Positions 53,353 through 63,589 of a DNA stretch of 64,000 bases are shown here, in pieces. Below the pieces are notes generated by a model. The model searched no databases, had not been told where the DNA came from, and saw only the letters and a program-made list of their open reading frames with translations. The translations under genes were made by a program, and so were the position numbers. Within the stretch, counting starts at the first letter, position 1, and every line of letters begins with the position of its first letter. The stretch comes from Streptomyces sp. NRRL F-5123 (GTDB lineage Bacteria; Actinomycetota; Actinomycetes; Streptomycetales; Streptomycetaceae). The stretch is taken from the NCBI RefSeq assembly GCF_000721495.1, contig NZ_JOHY01000068.1, positions 1-64,000 on the forward strand, read 5' to 3'.

Positions 53353-53943
53353 ATGCTCAAGGCCGACGCACCCGGGCCGTCCCGCCCGCCCGCGCCCCGT
53401 GCCCCGCTCGCCGACACCGCCGAGCCCGACCTGGGCGCCCTCGACCTGCCCGCGCTGCGCGCCCTGCGCCGCGACGCCCAGCGCGAGGAGGCCGACCTGT
53501 CGTACCTGCGCCGCCTGCTGCACGGGCGGATCGACATCCTGCGGGCCGAACTCCGCCGCCGCGCTCCCGCGAGGTCCTCCGGGGAGGGGCCGGGGCCGGA
53601 CGCGCCCGCACCCGTACCCGTCCTGGACCGCCTCCCGGAGATCCTCGCGGACGGCCCCTCCCGCGTCCGCTCCTCCGCCCGCCACGTCACCCTCGGCACC
53701 CCGCTCACCCCGCGCGTCCAGCGGCTCGCCGAGGAGATACTCGCCGAGGTGGAGCTCTCCGACCTCGAAGCGCGCACGGACGCCGAGCTCGACGAGGCGA
53801 TGGCGCGGCTGGCGCGCCACGAGCAGGAGGTGTCGGGGCGCCGACAGCGCCTCCAGCACACCGTCGACGGCTGCTCCGCCGAGATCACCCGCCGCTACCG
53901 CGAGGGTGAGGCGCGTATCGAAGATCTTCTCTGCGAGGGCTGA
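53353..53943 (+). CDS. rsiG: RsiG, c-di-GMP-responsive anti-sigma factor of WhiG
   Basis: A 196-residue helical protein. RsiG binds cyclic di-GMP with two helices carrying E-x3-S-x2-R-x3-Q-x3-D. The second copy is exact: [16 protein letters not shown]. The first reads [16 protein letters not shown], with His where Gln is expected. RsiG-c-di-GMP holds the sporulation sigma factor WhiG inactive in Streptomyces venezuelae. The residues before 40 are Pro/Ala-rich. ATG at 53353 with GGAAGGG upstream. It stands alone, away from whiG, as in other streptomycetes. Confidence 0.87.
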   Translation: MLKADAPGPSRPPAPRAPLADTAEPDLGALDLPALRALRRDAQREEADLSYLRRLLHGRIDILRAELRRRAPARSSGEGPGPDAPAPVPVLDRLPEILADGPSRVRSSARHVTLGTPLTPRVQRLAEEILAEVELSDLEARTDAELDEAMARLARHEQEVSGRRQRLQHTVDGCSAEITRRYREGEARIEDLLCEG

Positions 53944-53944
53944 G

Positions 53945-54200
53945 CGGGGTTCGCGCTCCGGGGTGCCCCTTGCGGCGGGCCGCGCGACCTTCCGCCGGTG
54001 GTGGGCTGGTCGCGCAGTTCTCCCCCAGAGCTTCGCCCGGGAGGTGCCCCCACGCGCCCCTGGCTTGTTCGCCTGCGCGGCATGCGCGAGCCCCTGATGG
54101 GGGCTTCCCCTGCGGGGCGGGTCCTGCGGGCGAGGGTGAGCGTTTTCAGGGGCGCGGGGACTGCGCACGCAAGCCGCCGTCGGTGCGGCCGGCCGGCGGG
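53945..54200. repeat. Intergenic repeat block D (no gene)
   Basis: Contains GCGCAGTTCTCCCCCAGAGC, then a GCTTCGCCCGGGAGGTGCCC element and AGGGGCGCGGGGACTGCGCA, all shared with the other intergenic blocks. No credible frame. Confidence 0.7.
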
Positions 54201-54221
54201 AGGATAACCGGGTGCGGGGGC

Positions 54222-54243
54222 ACGCACGGTGTGCGTACCGTGC
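54222..54243. promoter_or_regulatory. Overlapping dyads on the eis-like promoter
   Basis: ACGCAC-GGT-GTGCGT (54222-54236) and GCACGGT-6-ACCGTGC (54224-54243) overlap the TACCGT -10 at 54236-54241. A repressor bound here would block transcription directly. Confidence 0.45.
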
Positions 54244-54247
54244 CCCG

Positions 54248-55507
54248 ATGGGGACAGAAATTCGCACGCTGGGCGACGACGACGTCGCGGAGTGGCTGAA
54301 GGCGCTGAACAACGGGTTCCACCGCGCGGTGGACCTCTCTCCGGAGGAGATCCCGTTGCGGCGCGCGACGATGGAGCTGGACCGTACGCGCGGGGCCTTC
54401 GAGGGAGGCAAGTGCGTCGCGACCTTCCGGAGCATGCCGCGGGAGCTGACCGTGCCGGGTGGCGCAACCGTGAGCGCCGACGCGATCACCAACGTGTCGG
54501 TCACGGCGACGCACCGGCGGCGCGGGCTGGCGAGCAGGCTGATGGCCGCCGACCTCGCGGCGGCGAAGGAGCGCGGGGACGCGGTGGCGATCCTGGTCGC
54601 CGCGGAGTACCCGATCTACGGCCGCTTCGGCTTCGGGCCCGCGACCTGGGTGACCAGCTGGGAGGTCGACACGCCCCGGGCGGCGCTGGACCGGCGGTAC
54701 GCCGGGCCGGACCCGGCGGAGGGCGGCGTCGAGTTGGTGAGCGGCGCCGAGGTGCGGGCCTTCGGGCCCGACCTGCACGAGCGGGTGCGCCGCGCGACGC
54801 CGGGCGCGATCAGCCGCGGCAAGCCGTGGTGGGACCAGCACACCGGCGCGGTGGTCTACGCCTCGAACGGCTACAGCGCACCCTTCTTCGTCGCCTACCG
54901 CGACACCGCGACCGGCGAGGTCGACGGCCTGGCGGCGTACCGCGTCAACGACCCGCACTGGCCGAACAAGCTGCCGCACGCCGACGTGACCGTGGTGAGC
55001 CTGATCGCCGCGACGCCCGCCGCGGAGGCGGCCCTCTGGCGGCACGTGCTCTCCCTCGACTGGGTCACGAAGGTCACCACGGACCACCGCCCGCCGGACG
55101 ACGTGCTGCCGCTGCTGCTGGGCGACCCCCGCGCCGCCCGCGTCGAGACGCACGCGGACTTCATGTGGCTGCGGGTGCTGGACGTCCCCGTCGCCCTCAG
55201 CGCCCGCGGCTACGCCCCGGTCGCCGCGGACCTCGTGCTGGAGGTGCGTGACGAGGCGGGCCTGGCCGGCGGCACCTTCCGGCTGGAGACCGCGCCGGAC
55301 GCCGGCCCGCGCTGCGCGCCCGCGCCGGGTGCCGCACCCGATCTGAGCCTGGACGTCGCCGACCTCGGGCGGCTCTACCTCGGGGACGAGTCCGCGCTGC
55401 GGCTCACCACGCTGGGCCTGCTGGCCGAGCACCGCCCGGGCGCCGCCGCGACCGCGGACGTCCTCTTCCGCACCGCGCGCCGCCCGTGGTGCCCCGAGGT
55501 GTTCTGA
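54248..55507 (+). CDS. Eis-like GNAT N-acetyltransferase
   Basis: A 419-residue protein of the Eis (enhanced intracellular survival) group: two GNAT-like domains and a C-terminal sterol-carrier-like domain. The acetyl-CoA site is VSVTATHRRRGLASRLMAADL (read in two parts: VSVTATHRRRG and LASRLMAADL), and YPIYGRFGFGPAT is typical of the family. The protein ends in a free C-terminal carboxylate that serves as catalytic base in Eis. The ATG at 54248 sits 6 bases after the -10, so it is probably leaderless. Some Eis proteins acetylate aminoglycosides; this substrate is unknown. Confidence 0.9.
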   Translation: MGTEIRTLGDDDVAEWLKALNNGFHRAVDLSPEEIPLRRATMELDRTRGAFEGGKCVATFRSMPRELTVPGGATVSADAITNVSVTATHRRRGLASRLMAADLAAAKERGDAVAILVAAEYPIYGRFGFGPATWVTSWEVDTPRAALDRRYAGPDPAEGGVELVSGAEVRAFGPDLHERVRRATPGAISRGKPWWDQHTGAVVYASNGYSAPFFVAYRDTATGEVDGLAAYRVNDPHWPNKLPHADVTVVSLIAATPAAEAALWRHVLSLDWVTKVTTDHRPPDDVLPLLLGDPRAARVETHADFMWLRVLDVPVALSARGYAPVAADLVLEVRDEAGLAGGTFRLETAPDAGPRCAPAPGAAPDLSLDVADLGRLYLGDESALRLTTLGLLAEHRPGAAATADVLFRTARRPWCPEVF

Positions 55508-55574
55508 CACCTCAGATTTGCTTAAGAGTTCATACCAGAATATTTCACTGGACCTACGATGTTGCCCCGGGTGA

Positions 55575-57593
<2,019 letters not shown>

Positions 57594-57599
57594 GGGTTG

Positions 57600-58085
57600 C
57601 GCCCGGGGGCGCGTGTTGCGGTGTCCCGCGCGACCTTCCCTTGGTGGGGGTTGTTCGCGCCCGCGCGGCGCCGGCCGCACCTCAGATGCAGCCTCGCGCC
57701 CCTGGTGTTGCCCGGCGGGGCATCGCGCTTCTGCTTCGGTGGCGGTGACGGGCTGGGAGGCGCATTCCTGCGGGGGCACCCCCGGATCGTCCCCCTCCCG
57801 GCGTCTCGTGGGCGGCTGCCCACCGGTGGGGGCGGGGGTGGGTGGGGTGATCGGCCCCCTCCCGGGGTTGCGTGGGCGGCTGCCCACCGGTGGGGGTGAT
57901 GTCCCATGGACTGCGGGTCGCCCCCGGCGATGGTGCACCCCCACAGGGGGCCGTCAGCCGGCGTCCCACCTGCACGGGTGGTGGGGGTGGGAAACACCCC
58001 GCGCCGGCAGGCGCGGGAAAACCCCCACCGGGCGGAAGGCGGACTGCCACCGCAAGAGGCACCCCCCGGCGAAAACGCGCAAGCG
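57600..58085. repeat. Intergenic repeat block E, inverted copy of block A (no gene)
   Basis: About 57740-58060 is an inverted, diverged copy of about 7370-7610: the GCATTCCTGCGGGGGCACCC, GATCGTCCCCCTCCCGGCGT and GGTGGTGGGGGTGGGAAACA segments are shared. A GGGCGGCTGCCCACCGGTGG segment occurs twice in tandem (about 57810 and 57870). Confidence 0.75.
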
Positions 58086-58091
58086 CTGGGC

Positions 58092-59354
58092 TCAGCCCAG
58101 GAGCAGGCGGGCCGTTGCGAGGACGGATTCGGACTGGGTGTCGACCTGGGACGGGACGGGAAGCCACCGGGTGGCGTGAACCGTGGTGAGGTCGGCGGAC
58201 CAGGTGGTGAGGAGGCGGTCCGCCTCCTGCGCCGGCGCACCCCGCGCAGGGGTGAGGCGGCGGAGGGTGCCCGCGGCCCGCAGGGGCATGCGCCGGGCGG
58301 CGATGTCGAGCGCGGCCACGTGCGCGCGGGTCAGGGGGACGGGGGGCGCGGCCTCCAGGGCCTCCCATTCGTCGGCGACCCGCGGGGCCATGGTGATGAG
58401 GCCCTCCGCGATGCGCAGGAGCTGCGGGTCGCCCGCGGTGGCGCGGGCGCGGTCGAGGAGCGCGGCCGTCGTGCGGGTCTGCGCGCGCAGCCGTGCGGCG
58501 GCCGCGGCGAGCGCCCGTCCGGGCTCGGGGTGCGGGGCGGAGTCCGCGATCCCCGCGCTCGCCCACATGGGCACCTCGAACAGGGCGGTCATACCGCCGT
58601 ACGCGTGCGGCCGTATCCATGTCGAGCCGGCGACGTCCTCGGGCAGGCTGTCGAACTGGCTGCGCTCGCCCGGCGCGGGCATCGCGTAGACGCCGGGTCC
58701 GGACACCCGCCAGTACAGCGCGTCGTATGTGCCGGTCTGCACGGGCACGTCGCGCTCCGCGCAGATCTTGCCGAGCGCCTCGGACAGTCCGGGCAGCTCG
58801 CGGGTGACCTGCGCCCAGGCCCCGCCGATGTCGTTGCCGTGCAGCGAGCACTGCAGCACGGGCCGCAGCTCGTCGATGAGGGCGAGGAGCGCCTCGGACT
58901 CCGGGAGCGGGTCGTCGGCGGCGCGGATGGACGGCGCCCACTCGGGCTGCTCGTCGGCCGGCGGCCGGTACGCGTGCCGGAAGTGGGCGGCGGGGGTGCG
59001 GCGGACGGCGGGGCCGTCCTCGGTGCGCAGGGCGCCGTCCGGGTCGAGGCAGAGGACGAAGTGCCAGGCCGCGCCGGCGCCGGCGTGCAGCTGCGGCTCG
59101 CGGGCGACGCGCTCGGCGATCCGCATCGCGGTCGCGCCGCCGATCCGCTCGTCGGCGTGGGCCCCGGCGACGACGAGGATGTTGCGGACCCGCGGCCGGT
59201 CGTGCCCGACGCTGAGGACGTAGAGGGGCCGACCCTCGCGGGAGCGGCCCGCGACGCGCAGCGCGCACAGCCCGGGCCGGAAGCGGACGAACGCGGAGGC
59301 CGCCGCAACGACCCCCGCGACGCCCGGATACGCGTCGACCGTGGGATGGCTCAC
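58092..59354 (-). CDS. M14-family zinc carboxypeptidase-like protein, copy 2
   Basis: A 420-residue protein with the M14 zinc site: HADE in VVAGAHADERIGG (HxxE, near residue 65), the third ligand in CSLHGNDIGGAW, and the catalytic Glu in LFEVPMWASAG. It has no signal peptide, so it acts in the cytoplasm. The GTG start overlaps the stop of a 24-residue ORF by four bases (GTGA) and has almost no ribosome site, so translation depends on that ORF. It is clearly related to copy 1 along its whole length. Substrate unknown; a peptide or peptidoglycan fragment is possible. Confidence 0.85.
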   Translation of the reverse strand: MSHPTVDAYPGVAGVVAAASAFVRFRPGLCALRVAGRSREGRPLYVLSVGHDRPRVRNILVVAGAHADERIGGATAMRIAERVAREPQLHAGAGAAWHFVLCLDPDGALRTEDGPAVRRTPAAHFRHAYRPPADEQPEWAPSIRAADDPLPESEALLALIDELRPVLQCSLHGNDIGGAWAQVTRELPGLSEALGKICAERDVPVQTGTYDALYWRVSGPGVYAMPAPGERSQFDSLPEDVAGSTWIRPHAYGGMTALFEVPMWASAGIADSAPHPEPGRALAAAAARLRAQTRTTAALLDRARATAGDPQLLRIAEGLITMAPRVADEWEALEAAPPVPLTRAHVAALDIAARRMPLRAAGTLRRLTPARGAPAQEADRLLTTWSADLTTVHATRWLPVPSQVDTQSESVLATARLLLG

Positions 59355-59425
59355 GTTCCGTTGGAGTTGCTGGCGCCGGTGGTTTCCTTCTTGTTCAGCC
59401 GTCGTATGACGAGGCGTTTCGCCAT
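59351..59425 (-). CDS. 24-residue ORF coupled to the M14 gene
   Basis: MAKRLVIRRLNKKETTGASN followed by SNGT. A basic N-terminal half and a Ser/Thr/Asn/Gly-rich tail without Cys. GGGGGAG lies 5 bases before the ATG, the best ribosome site in the neighbourhood, and the stop overlaps the M14 gene start. A promoter sits about 80 bases upstream. It may be a peptide substrate, a RiPP-like precursor or only a coupling leader. I recognise no family. Confidence 0.6.
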   Translation of the reverse strand: MAKRLVIRRLNKKETTGASNSNGT

Positions 59426-59507
59426 GGTGGCTCCCCCTTTTCTCGTTCGCACAGGCACTAGCGCACGGGAGTCGAGCACTCACCCCGGGTGACTCCCGCG
59501 TCCTGTC

Positions 59508-59536
59508 AGATTCCGGCGGACCTGAGGGGCTGTCAA
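59508..59536 (-). promoter_or_regulatory. Promoter of the 24-residue ORF and M14 copy 2
   Basis: Minus-strand TTGACA (59531-59536) and GAATCT (59508-59513) are 17 bp apart. A hairpin in the leader, CGGGAGTC with GACTCCCG (59466-59498), lies between this promoter and the ORF. Confidence 0.55.
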
Positions 59537-59602
59537 GGCGCCCGGCAGCACCGGTTCGCGGCTCTTGTCCGCCGACAACTTCCGGTTCGTCCGGCGCGGG
59601 TG

Positions 59603-60883
59603 TCACAGCAGCCGGTCCACCGTGGCGAGTACGGTGCGGGCCTGCAGCTCGACCTGCTCGTAGACCGGGACCCAGCGCGCGTCCGAGCCCATGACCAGCT
59701 CGCGGGCGCCCGAGTCGAGGCGGCGTTCGAGGCGGGCGCGCAGCCGGCCGGGTTCGGCGGCCGGGTCGGGGTCGGTGAGCGGCTGCGCGTCCAGCAGCCG
59801 CAGCAGCATTCCGGCGGCCCGCAGCGGTATCCGGCGGGCGGCGATGTCGAGGGCGGCGAGGTGCGCCACGGTGAGCGGGACGGGGGAGCCGGCGGCGAGC
59901 GCGTCGTAGTCCGCGGCGAGTGCCGCGAAGGCTCCCACGGCCTGCTCGACCCCGCGGAGCAGCAGCGCGGCGCAGCCGTCCGGGTCGCCGGGGTCGCCGA
60001 GCAGCGGCAGCGCGCGGTCCAGGCTGCCGGTGAGCGCGGCGCCGTCCTTGCGCAGCCGGGCGGCGAGGGCGTGCAGGGCGGTCGCGGGCTCGGGGTGCGG
60101 TGCCGGGTCGGCGATCCGCCGGGTCGCCCACATCGGCACCTCGACGACCGCGGTGAGGCCGCCGTGGTCGTGCGGGCGCGACCAGGTGGAACCGTCGAGC
60201 CGCTCGTGGCCGGTGCCGGGCGGCAGCAGGTACACGCCGGGTCCTGCGCAGTCCCAGAACAGCGCGTCGTACGTGCCGGTCTGCACGGGCACGTCCAGCT
60301 CGGCCGCGTACTTCCCGAACGGCTCGGCCAGGCCCGGCACCTCGCCGGTCAGCAGGACCCGGCCGCCGCCCACGTCCGTACCGTGCAGCGTGCACTGCAC
60401 GAAGGGCCGCAGCTCGTCGACGAGGGCGAGCAGCGCGTACGTCTCGGGCGGCTCGTCGCCGGGGGCGCGGAAGGCGCCCGCCCACTCCGGCTGGTCGCGG
60501 GCGGCGGGGCGGTAGGTGTGCCGGAAGTGCACGGCGGGCGGGCGTCGGCCGGCCGGTCCGGTCTGGTTGAGCACGGTGCCGTCCGGGTCGAGGCACAGCA
60601 GGAGATCCCACGTCAGATCGGCGTCGGCGAGCCGCTCCCGGTCGGCGACGGCCTGCTCGGCGAGCCACAGCGCCGTGCCGCCGCCCGCCTGCTCGTCCGC
60701 GTGCGCCCCGGCCACGACGAGCGCATGCCGCCGCCCGTGCCCGACCGACAGCAGCCACAGCGGTCGGCCCGTCCGCGACTCCCCGGCCAGCCGCATCCGG
60801 ACCAGGTCGGGATGCCGCGCGCTCAGCAGCCGCGCCGCCGCCGCGACACCTGAGACGGTCGGATACGCGTCTGGCCCGCGCAT
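59603..60883 (-). CDS. M14-family zinc carboxypeptidase-like protein, copy 1
   Basis: A 426-residue protein parallel to copy 2: zinc ligands in VVAGAHADEQAGG and CTLHGTDVGGGR, catalytic Glu in VVEVPMWATRR. Shared segments include VPVQTGTYDALFW and [24 protein letters not shown] lies 5 bases before the ATG at 60883. No signal peptide. The two copies are separated by 177 bases plus the small ORF, and each has its own promoter with the same hexamers, which argues for duplication with shared control. Confidence 0.86.
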   Translation of the reverse strand: MRGPDAYPTVSGVAAAARLLSARHPDLVRMRLAGESRTGRPLWLLSVGHGRRHALVVAGAHADEQAGGGTALWLAEQAVADRERLADADLTWDLLLCLDPDGTVLNQTGPAGRRPPAVHFRHTYRPAARDQPEWAGAFRAPGDEPPETYALLALVDELRPFVQCTLHGTDVGGGRVLLTGEVPGLAEPFGKYAAELDVPVQTGTYDALFWDCAGPGVYLLPPGTGHERLDGSTWSRPHDHGGLTAVVEVPMWATRRIADPAPHPEPATALHALAARLRKDGAALTGSLDRALPLLGDPGDPDGCAALLLRGVEQAVGAFAALAADYDALAAGSPVPLTVAHLAALDIAARRIPLRAAGMLLRLLDAQPLTDPDPAAEPGRLRARLERRLDSGARELVMGSDARWVPVYEQVELQARTVLATVDRLL

Positions 60884-61314
60884 GGCGGCTCCTCCTCGGC
60901 TGTGCGGCTCCGCGGCGGCCCGCCCGCGCGCGGTGCGGCTCCGCGCGGCCTTCTCCCCTGGCGCCGCCCGAACCCCCCTTGCGCGCACCGGAATTGATAC
61001 TGCGCCGGCTCATGCGCCCCGGGGCACGCCCTGCTCAGACTCTGCGGCCACCCGCCACGTGTCAAGGCCGCCCCCCGCTGCGCGGGCCTGCGGGTGAGCC
61101 GGTACGCGCGGGGCCCGTTTCCGGCCGGGGGCCGTTTCCGCAGGGCGGGGGGAGGGGTGCGTCCGGTCGGCCCGCAGGGCCGCGGAAGGAGGTGCGCGGG
61201 GGGTGTCCGCTGCGAGCGGCGGTTGGCTGCGGGCGCGCCGCTTCGGTCGGCGGGCGCCCGGCGCTCAGCGCGAGCGCCTGTGGCCCGACTGCGCCCCGCG
61301 GCGGGGCACCCGCC
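60884..61314. other. Gene-free gap with the M14 copy 1 promoter
   Basis: Minus-strand TTGACA (61060-61065) and GAGTCT (61037-61042) are 17 bp apart, the same pair as before copy 2. The rest, 61090-61310, is G-rich with repeated GGCCGTTTCCG-like segments and shows no gene. Confidence 0.55.
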
Positions 61315-62028
61315 TCAGTGCGCCGCCGCCCGGACCTGGCGTACCGCCTCCTCCGTGCCGCCGTTCCAGGGGGTGCCGTGGCCCGGCAGCACCCAGGTCG
61401 CGCCCAGCTCGGCGATCCGGTCGAGGGACGCGAGGGCCTGCTCCGGCTCGTCCGTGAAGGGGGCCGGCTGCGGGCCGTGCTGCCCGGTCAGGACATGCCG
61501 GGTCGTCAGCCCGTCACCCACGAAGACCGCGTCGGCGACCGGCACGTGGAGGGCGATGCTGCCCGGCGAGTGGCCCGGCATGCCCACGACCCGGGGCGAG
61601 CCGGGCAGGTCGAGCACGTCGCCGTCGGCCACCTCCGTGACCTCGGTCAGGTACGTCGTGCGCAGGCCGCCCTTGCGGGCCCCGTACCAGAGGAAGCCCG
61701 CCGTGGCGCCGACCTTGGCGTGCCCCCGTTCCGGCTTGGTCTTGACCTCGCCGCGGGCACGGGCGGCGTCGGCGGCGTGCACGTACACCGGCACGCCGTG
61801 GTCGCGGCGGAGGCGCTCGGCGAAGCCGATGTGGTCGGTGTCGCCGTGGGTGAGGACCAGGCCGCGGATGTCGTCGGGGGTGCGGCCCAGGGCGGCCAGT
61901 TCGGCGGTCAGCTCCCGCCAGTGGCCGGCCAGCCCGGCGTCGACGACCGTGACGCCCTCGTCGGTGACGACCAGATAGACCGCCACGATGTCGTTGCCGA
62001 TGCGGTGCAGGTGCTGACCGAGCTTCAT
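61315..62028 (-). CDS. Metallo-beta-lactamase-fold hydrolase
   Basis: A 237-residue MBL-fold enzyme. The dinuclear zinc motif HxHxDH appears as LTHGDTDHIG, with Gly at the second position instead of His, so the first metal site is altered; further ligands are in MPGHSPGSIA, VFVGDGL and LPGHGTPW. It may be a lactonase- or quercetinase-like hydrolase. It is divergent from a TetR regulator over a dyad-rich operator, which probably controls it. Substrate unknown. Confidence 0.88.
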   Translation of the reverse strand: MKLGQHLHRIGNDIVAVYLVVTDEGVTVVDAGLAGHWRELTAELAALGRTPDDIRGLVLTHGDTDHIGFAERLRRDHGVPVYVHAADAARARGEVKTKPERGHAKVGATAGFLWYGARKGGLRTTYLTEVTEVADGDVLDLPGSPRVVGMPGHSPGSIALHVPVADAVFVGDGLTTRHVLTGQHGPQPAPFTDEPEQALASLDRIAELGATWVLPGHGTPWNGGTEEAVRQVRAAAH

Positions 62029-62054
62029 GTGCGTCTCCTTGTGAGCCGTTCTTG

Positions 62055-62098
62055 ATAGCTACGATACATAGCCATCATGGCTACTGTCCATAGCTATG
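62055..62098. promoter_or_regulatory. TetR operator region between MBL and TetR genes
   Basis: The centre TAGCCATCATGGCTA (62069-62083) is a perfect dyad. ATAGCTA (62055-62061) and CATAGCTATG (62089-62098) flank it symmetrically, making a 43-bp imperfect palindrome centred on 62076. The AT content is far above the surroundings, as for overlapping divergent promoters. Confidence 0.75.
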
Positions 62099-62171
62099 AT
62101 GGAGACGACACGGGAGACGACACGACGGGCCGGGCCGTACCGGCGCGGCCCGGCCGGAAGGAGCACCACGC

Positions 62172-62729
62172 ATGCCGACACCCGACCGCACCTCGCTCGA
62201 CGCCATCGTCGCAGCGGCCCGCGACATCCTGGAGGCCCAGGGGCTCGACCGGCTCACCATGCAGGCCGTCGCCGAGCGGGTCGGCGTCCGCGCGCCCTCG
62301 CTCTACAAGCGCGTCCGCAACCGCGACGCCCTCGTCCGGCTCGTCACCGAGGCCACGCTCGCCGACCTGGAGCGCGCCCTCCAGGCCGTACCGCCCGCCG
62401 CCGACCCCCGCGACACCCTCGCCGAACTGCTGCGTGCCTTCCGGGCGTTCGCCCACGCCCGCCCGGCCGCCTACCGGCTGGTCTTCGCCGACACCCCGCG
62501 GCCCGCCCGCCCCGACGTCGCCCTGCTCGCCCGGGCCGCCGCCCCCGTCCTCCAGGTCACCGAGGTCCTGGCGGGCCCCGAGCACGCCCTGGAGGCCGCC
62601 CGCACGGTCACCGCGTGGGCCCACGGCTTCATCAGCATGGAGCTGGCCGACGCCTTCAACCTCGGCGGCGACGTCGACAGCTCCTACGTGTACGGCATGG
62701 CCTGCCTGGGCGGAGCCTTCACGCCGTGA
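62172..62729 (+). CDS. TetR-family transcriptional regulator
   Basis: A 185-residue repressor with N-terminal helix-turn-helix RLTMQAVAERVGVRAPSLYK and a WHG-type C-terminal ligand domain (AWAHGFISMELADAFNLGG). It is divergent from the MBL gene and probably represses both through the dyads at 62055-62098. Its 3' end overlaps the convergent flavin reductase gene by 11 bases. Confidence 0.92.
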   Translation: MPTPDRTSLDAIVAAARDILEAQGLDRLTMQAVAERVGVRAPSLYKRVRNRDALVRLVTEATLADLERALQAVPPAADPRDTLAELLRAFRAFAHARPAAYRLVFADTPRPARPDVALLARAAAPVLQVTEVLAGPEHALEAARTVTAWAHGFISMELADAFNLGGDVDSSYVYGMACLGGAFTP

Positions 62730-63441
62730 GGGCGCCCGTCCCGGCCGGGCCCGCGAGGCGGGAGCGCTCGATGTCGGGGCCGCGGTACATCCGCTCCGGG
62801 ATGCGCGCCAGCGCGGACTCGCGGAGCCGCGGCCCCAGCCCGTACAGCTGCTGGAAGCTCATGATCAGCGGGCGCCAGCGGTCCGGGTCGATGTGGTCGT
62901 CCGTGCCGGGGACGCGGATAGCGTCGTGCACCAGCACCCGCTGGATCCGCACCTCGAAGACGAGGATGCCGCCGCGCTGCTCCGGGTCGTCCTCGGCCAG
63001 CGGGTGCACGCCCTCCACGACGGCCTCCATCGCGACCGGGCACTCCGCCGCACGCGGCGCCCCGACCGTCTCCGACGGCACCTCCGTCAGCCCCGCGAGC
63101 CCGAACTTGTCCCCCTCGAAGCGGTACCCGCGCCGTGCCTTGCCCTCCGGCACCGGATCCCGCCCGGTCGTCAGCGCCAGCCGGTCCACCGCGTCCGCGA
63201 GCGAGTCGTCCGGCAGGTTCAGCACGCACTCCCGCTCCCGCAGCAGGTTCACCGCCGTCTGCGACCGCGCCCCGAGCCCCAGCATCCCCCGCCACCCCAG
63301 CCAGAACGCCGACGACATCGGCGCGAGATTCGCGGTCCCGTCCTCGTTCCGCGTCGAGAGCAGCACGACGGGCGTGCCGAAGTAGAGAATGCCGGGCTCG
63401 ATCCGCCCGTGCAGGTCGGTGTGTGTGCCGTAAGTGCTCAT
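62719..63441 (-). CDS. Flavin reductase-like (FMN-binding split barrel) protein
   Basis: A 240-residue protein of the flavin reductase-like group. The barrel core has GTPVVLLSTRNEDGTANLAP and MSSAFWLGWRGMLGLGARSQ, then CVLNLPDDSLADAVDRLA. Such proteins bind FMN and act as reductases or oxygenase partners. No ribosome site is striking; the ATG at 63441 gives the usual MSTYGTHT-type start. Ends inside the TetR gene end. Partner enzyme unknown. Confidence 0.87.
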   Translation of the reverse strand: MSTYGTHTDLHGRIEPGILYFGTPVVLLSTRNEDGTANLAPMSSAFWLGWRGMLGLGARSQTAVNLLRERECVLNLPDDSLADAVDRLALTTGRDPVPEGKARRGYRFEGDKFGLAGLTEVPSETVGAPRAAECPVAMEAVVEGVHPLAEDDPEQRGGILVFEVRIQRVLVHDAIRVPGTDDHIDPDRWRPLIMSFQQLYGLGPRLRESALARIPERMYRGPDIERSRLAGPAGTGALTA

Positions 63442-63589
63442 GACCTCCACCCTGCCGCTGCCGCCGCGCCCTTTCCGGCGGCTTTCGGACACCACGCTGA
63501 AGACATGGAGGAGCCGGACGGCGCGCCCGACGGGGGAGTGGGAACGCGCCGCCCGGCCGTATGGGGGTGGGGCGGGAGGGGGCTGGGGG

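Noticed and set aside
58092..61013. One long frame of 973 codons covering both M14 genes
   Set aside because: Only its C-terminal part is M14 copy 2. The front part runs out of frame over M14 copy 1, which has its own zinc motifs, ribosome site and promoter. It is not a fusion.
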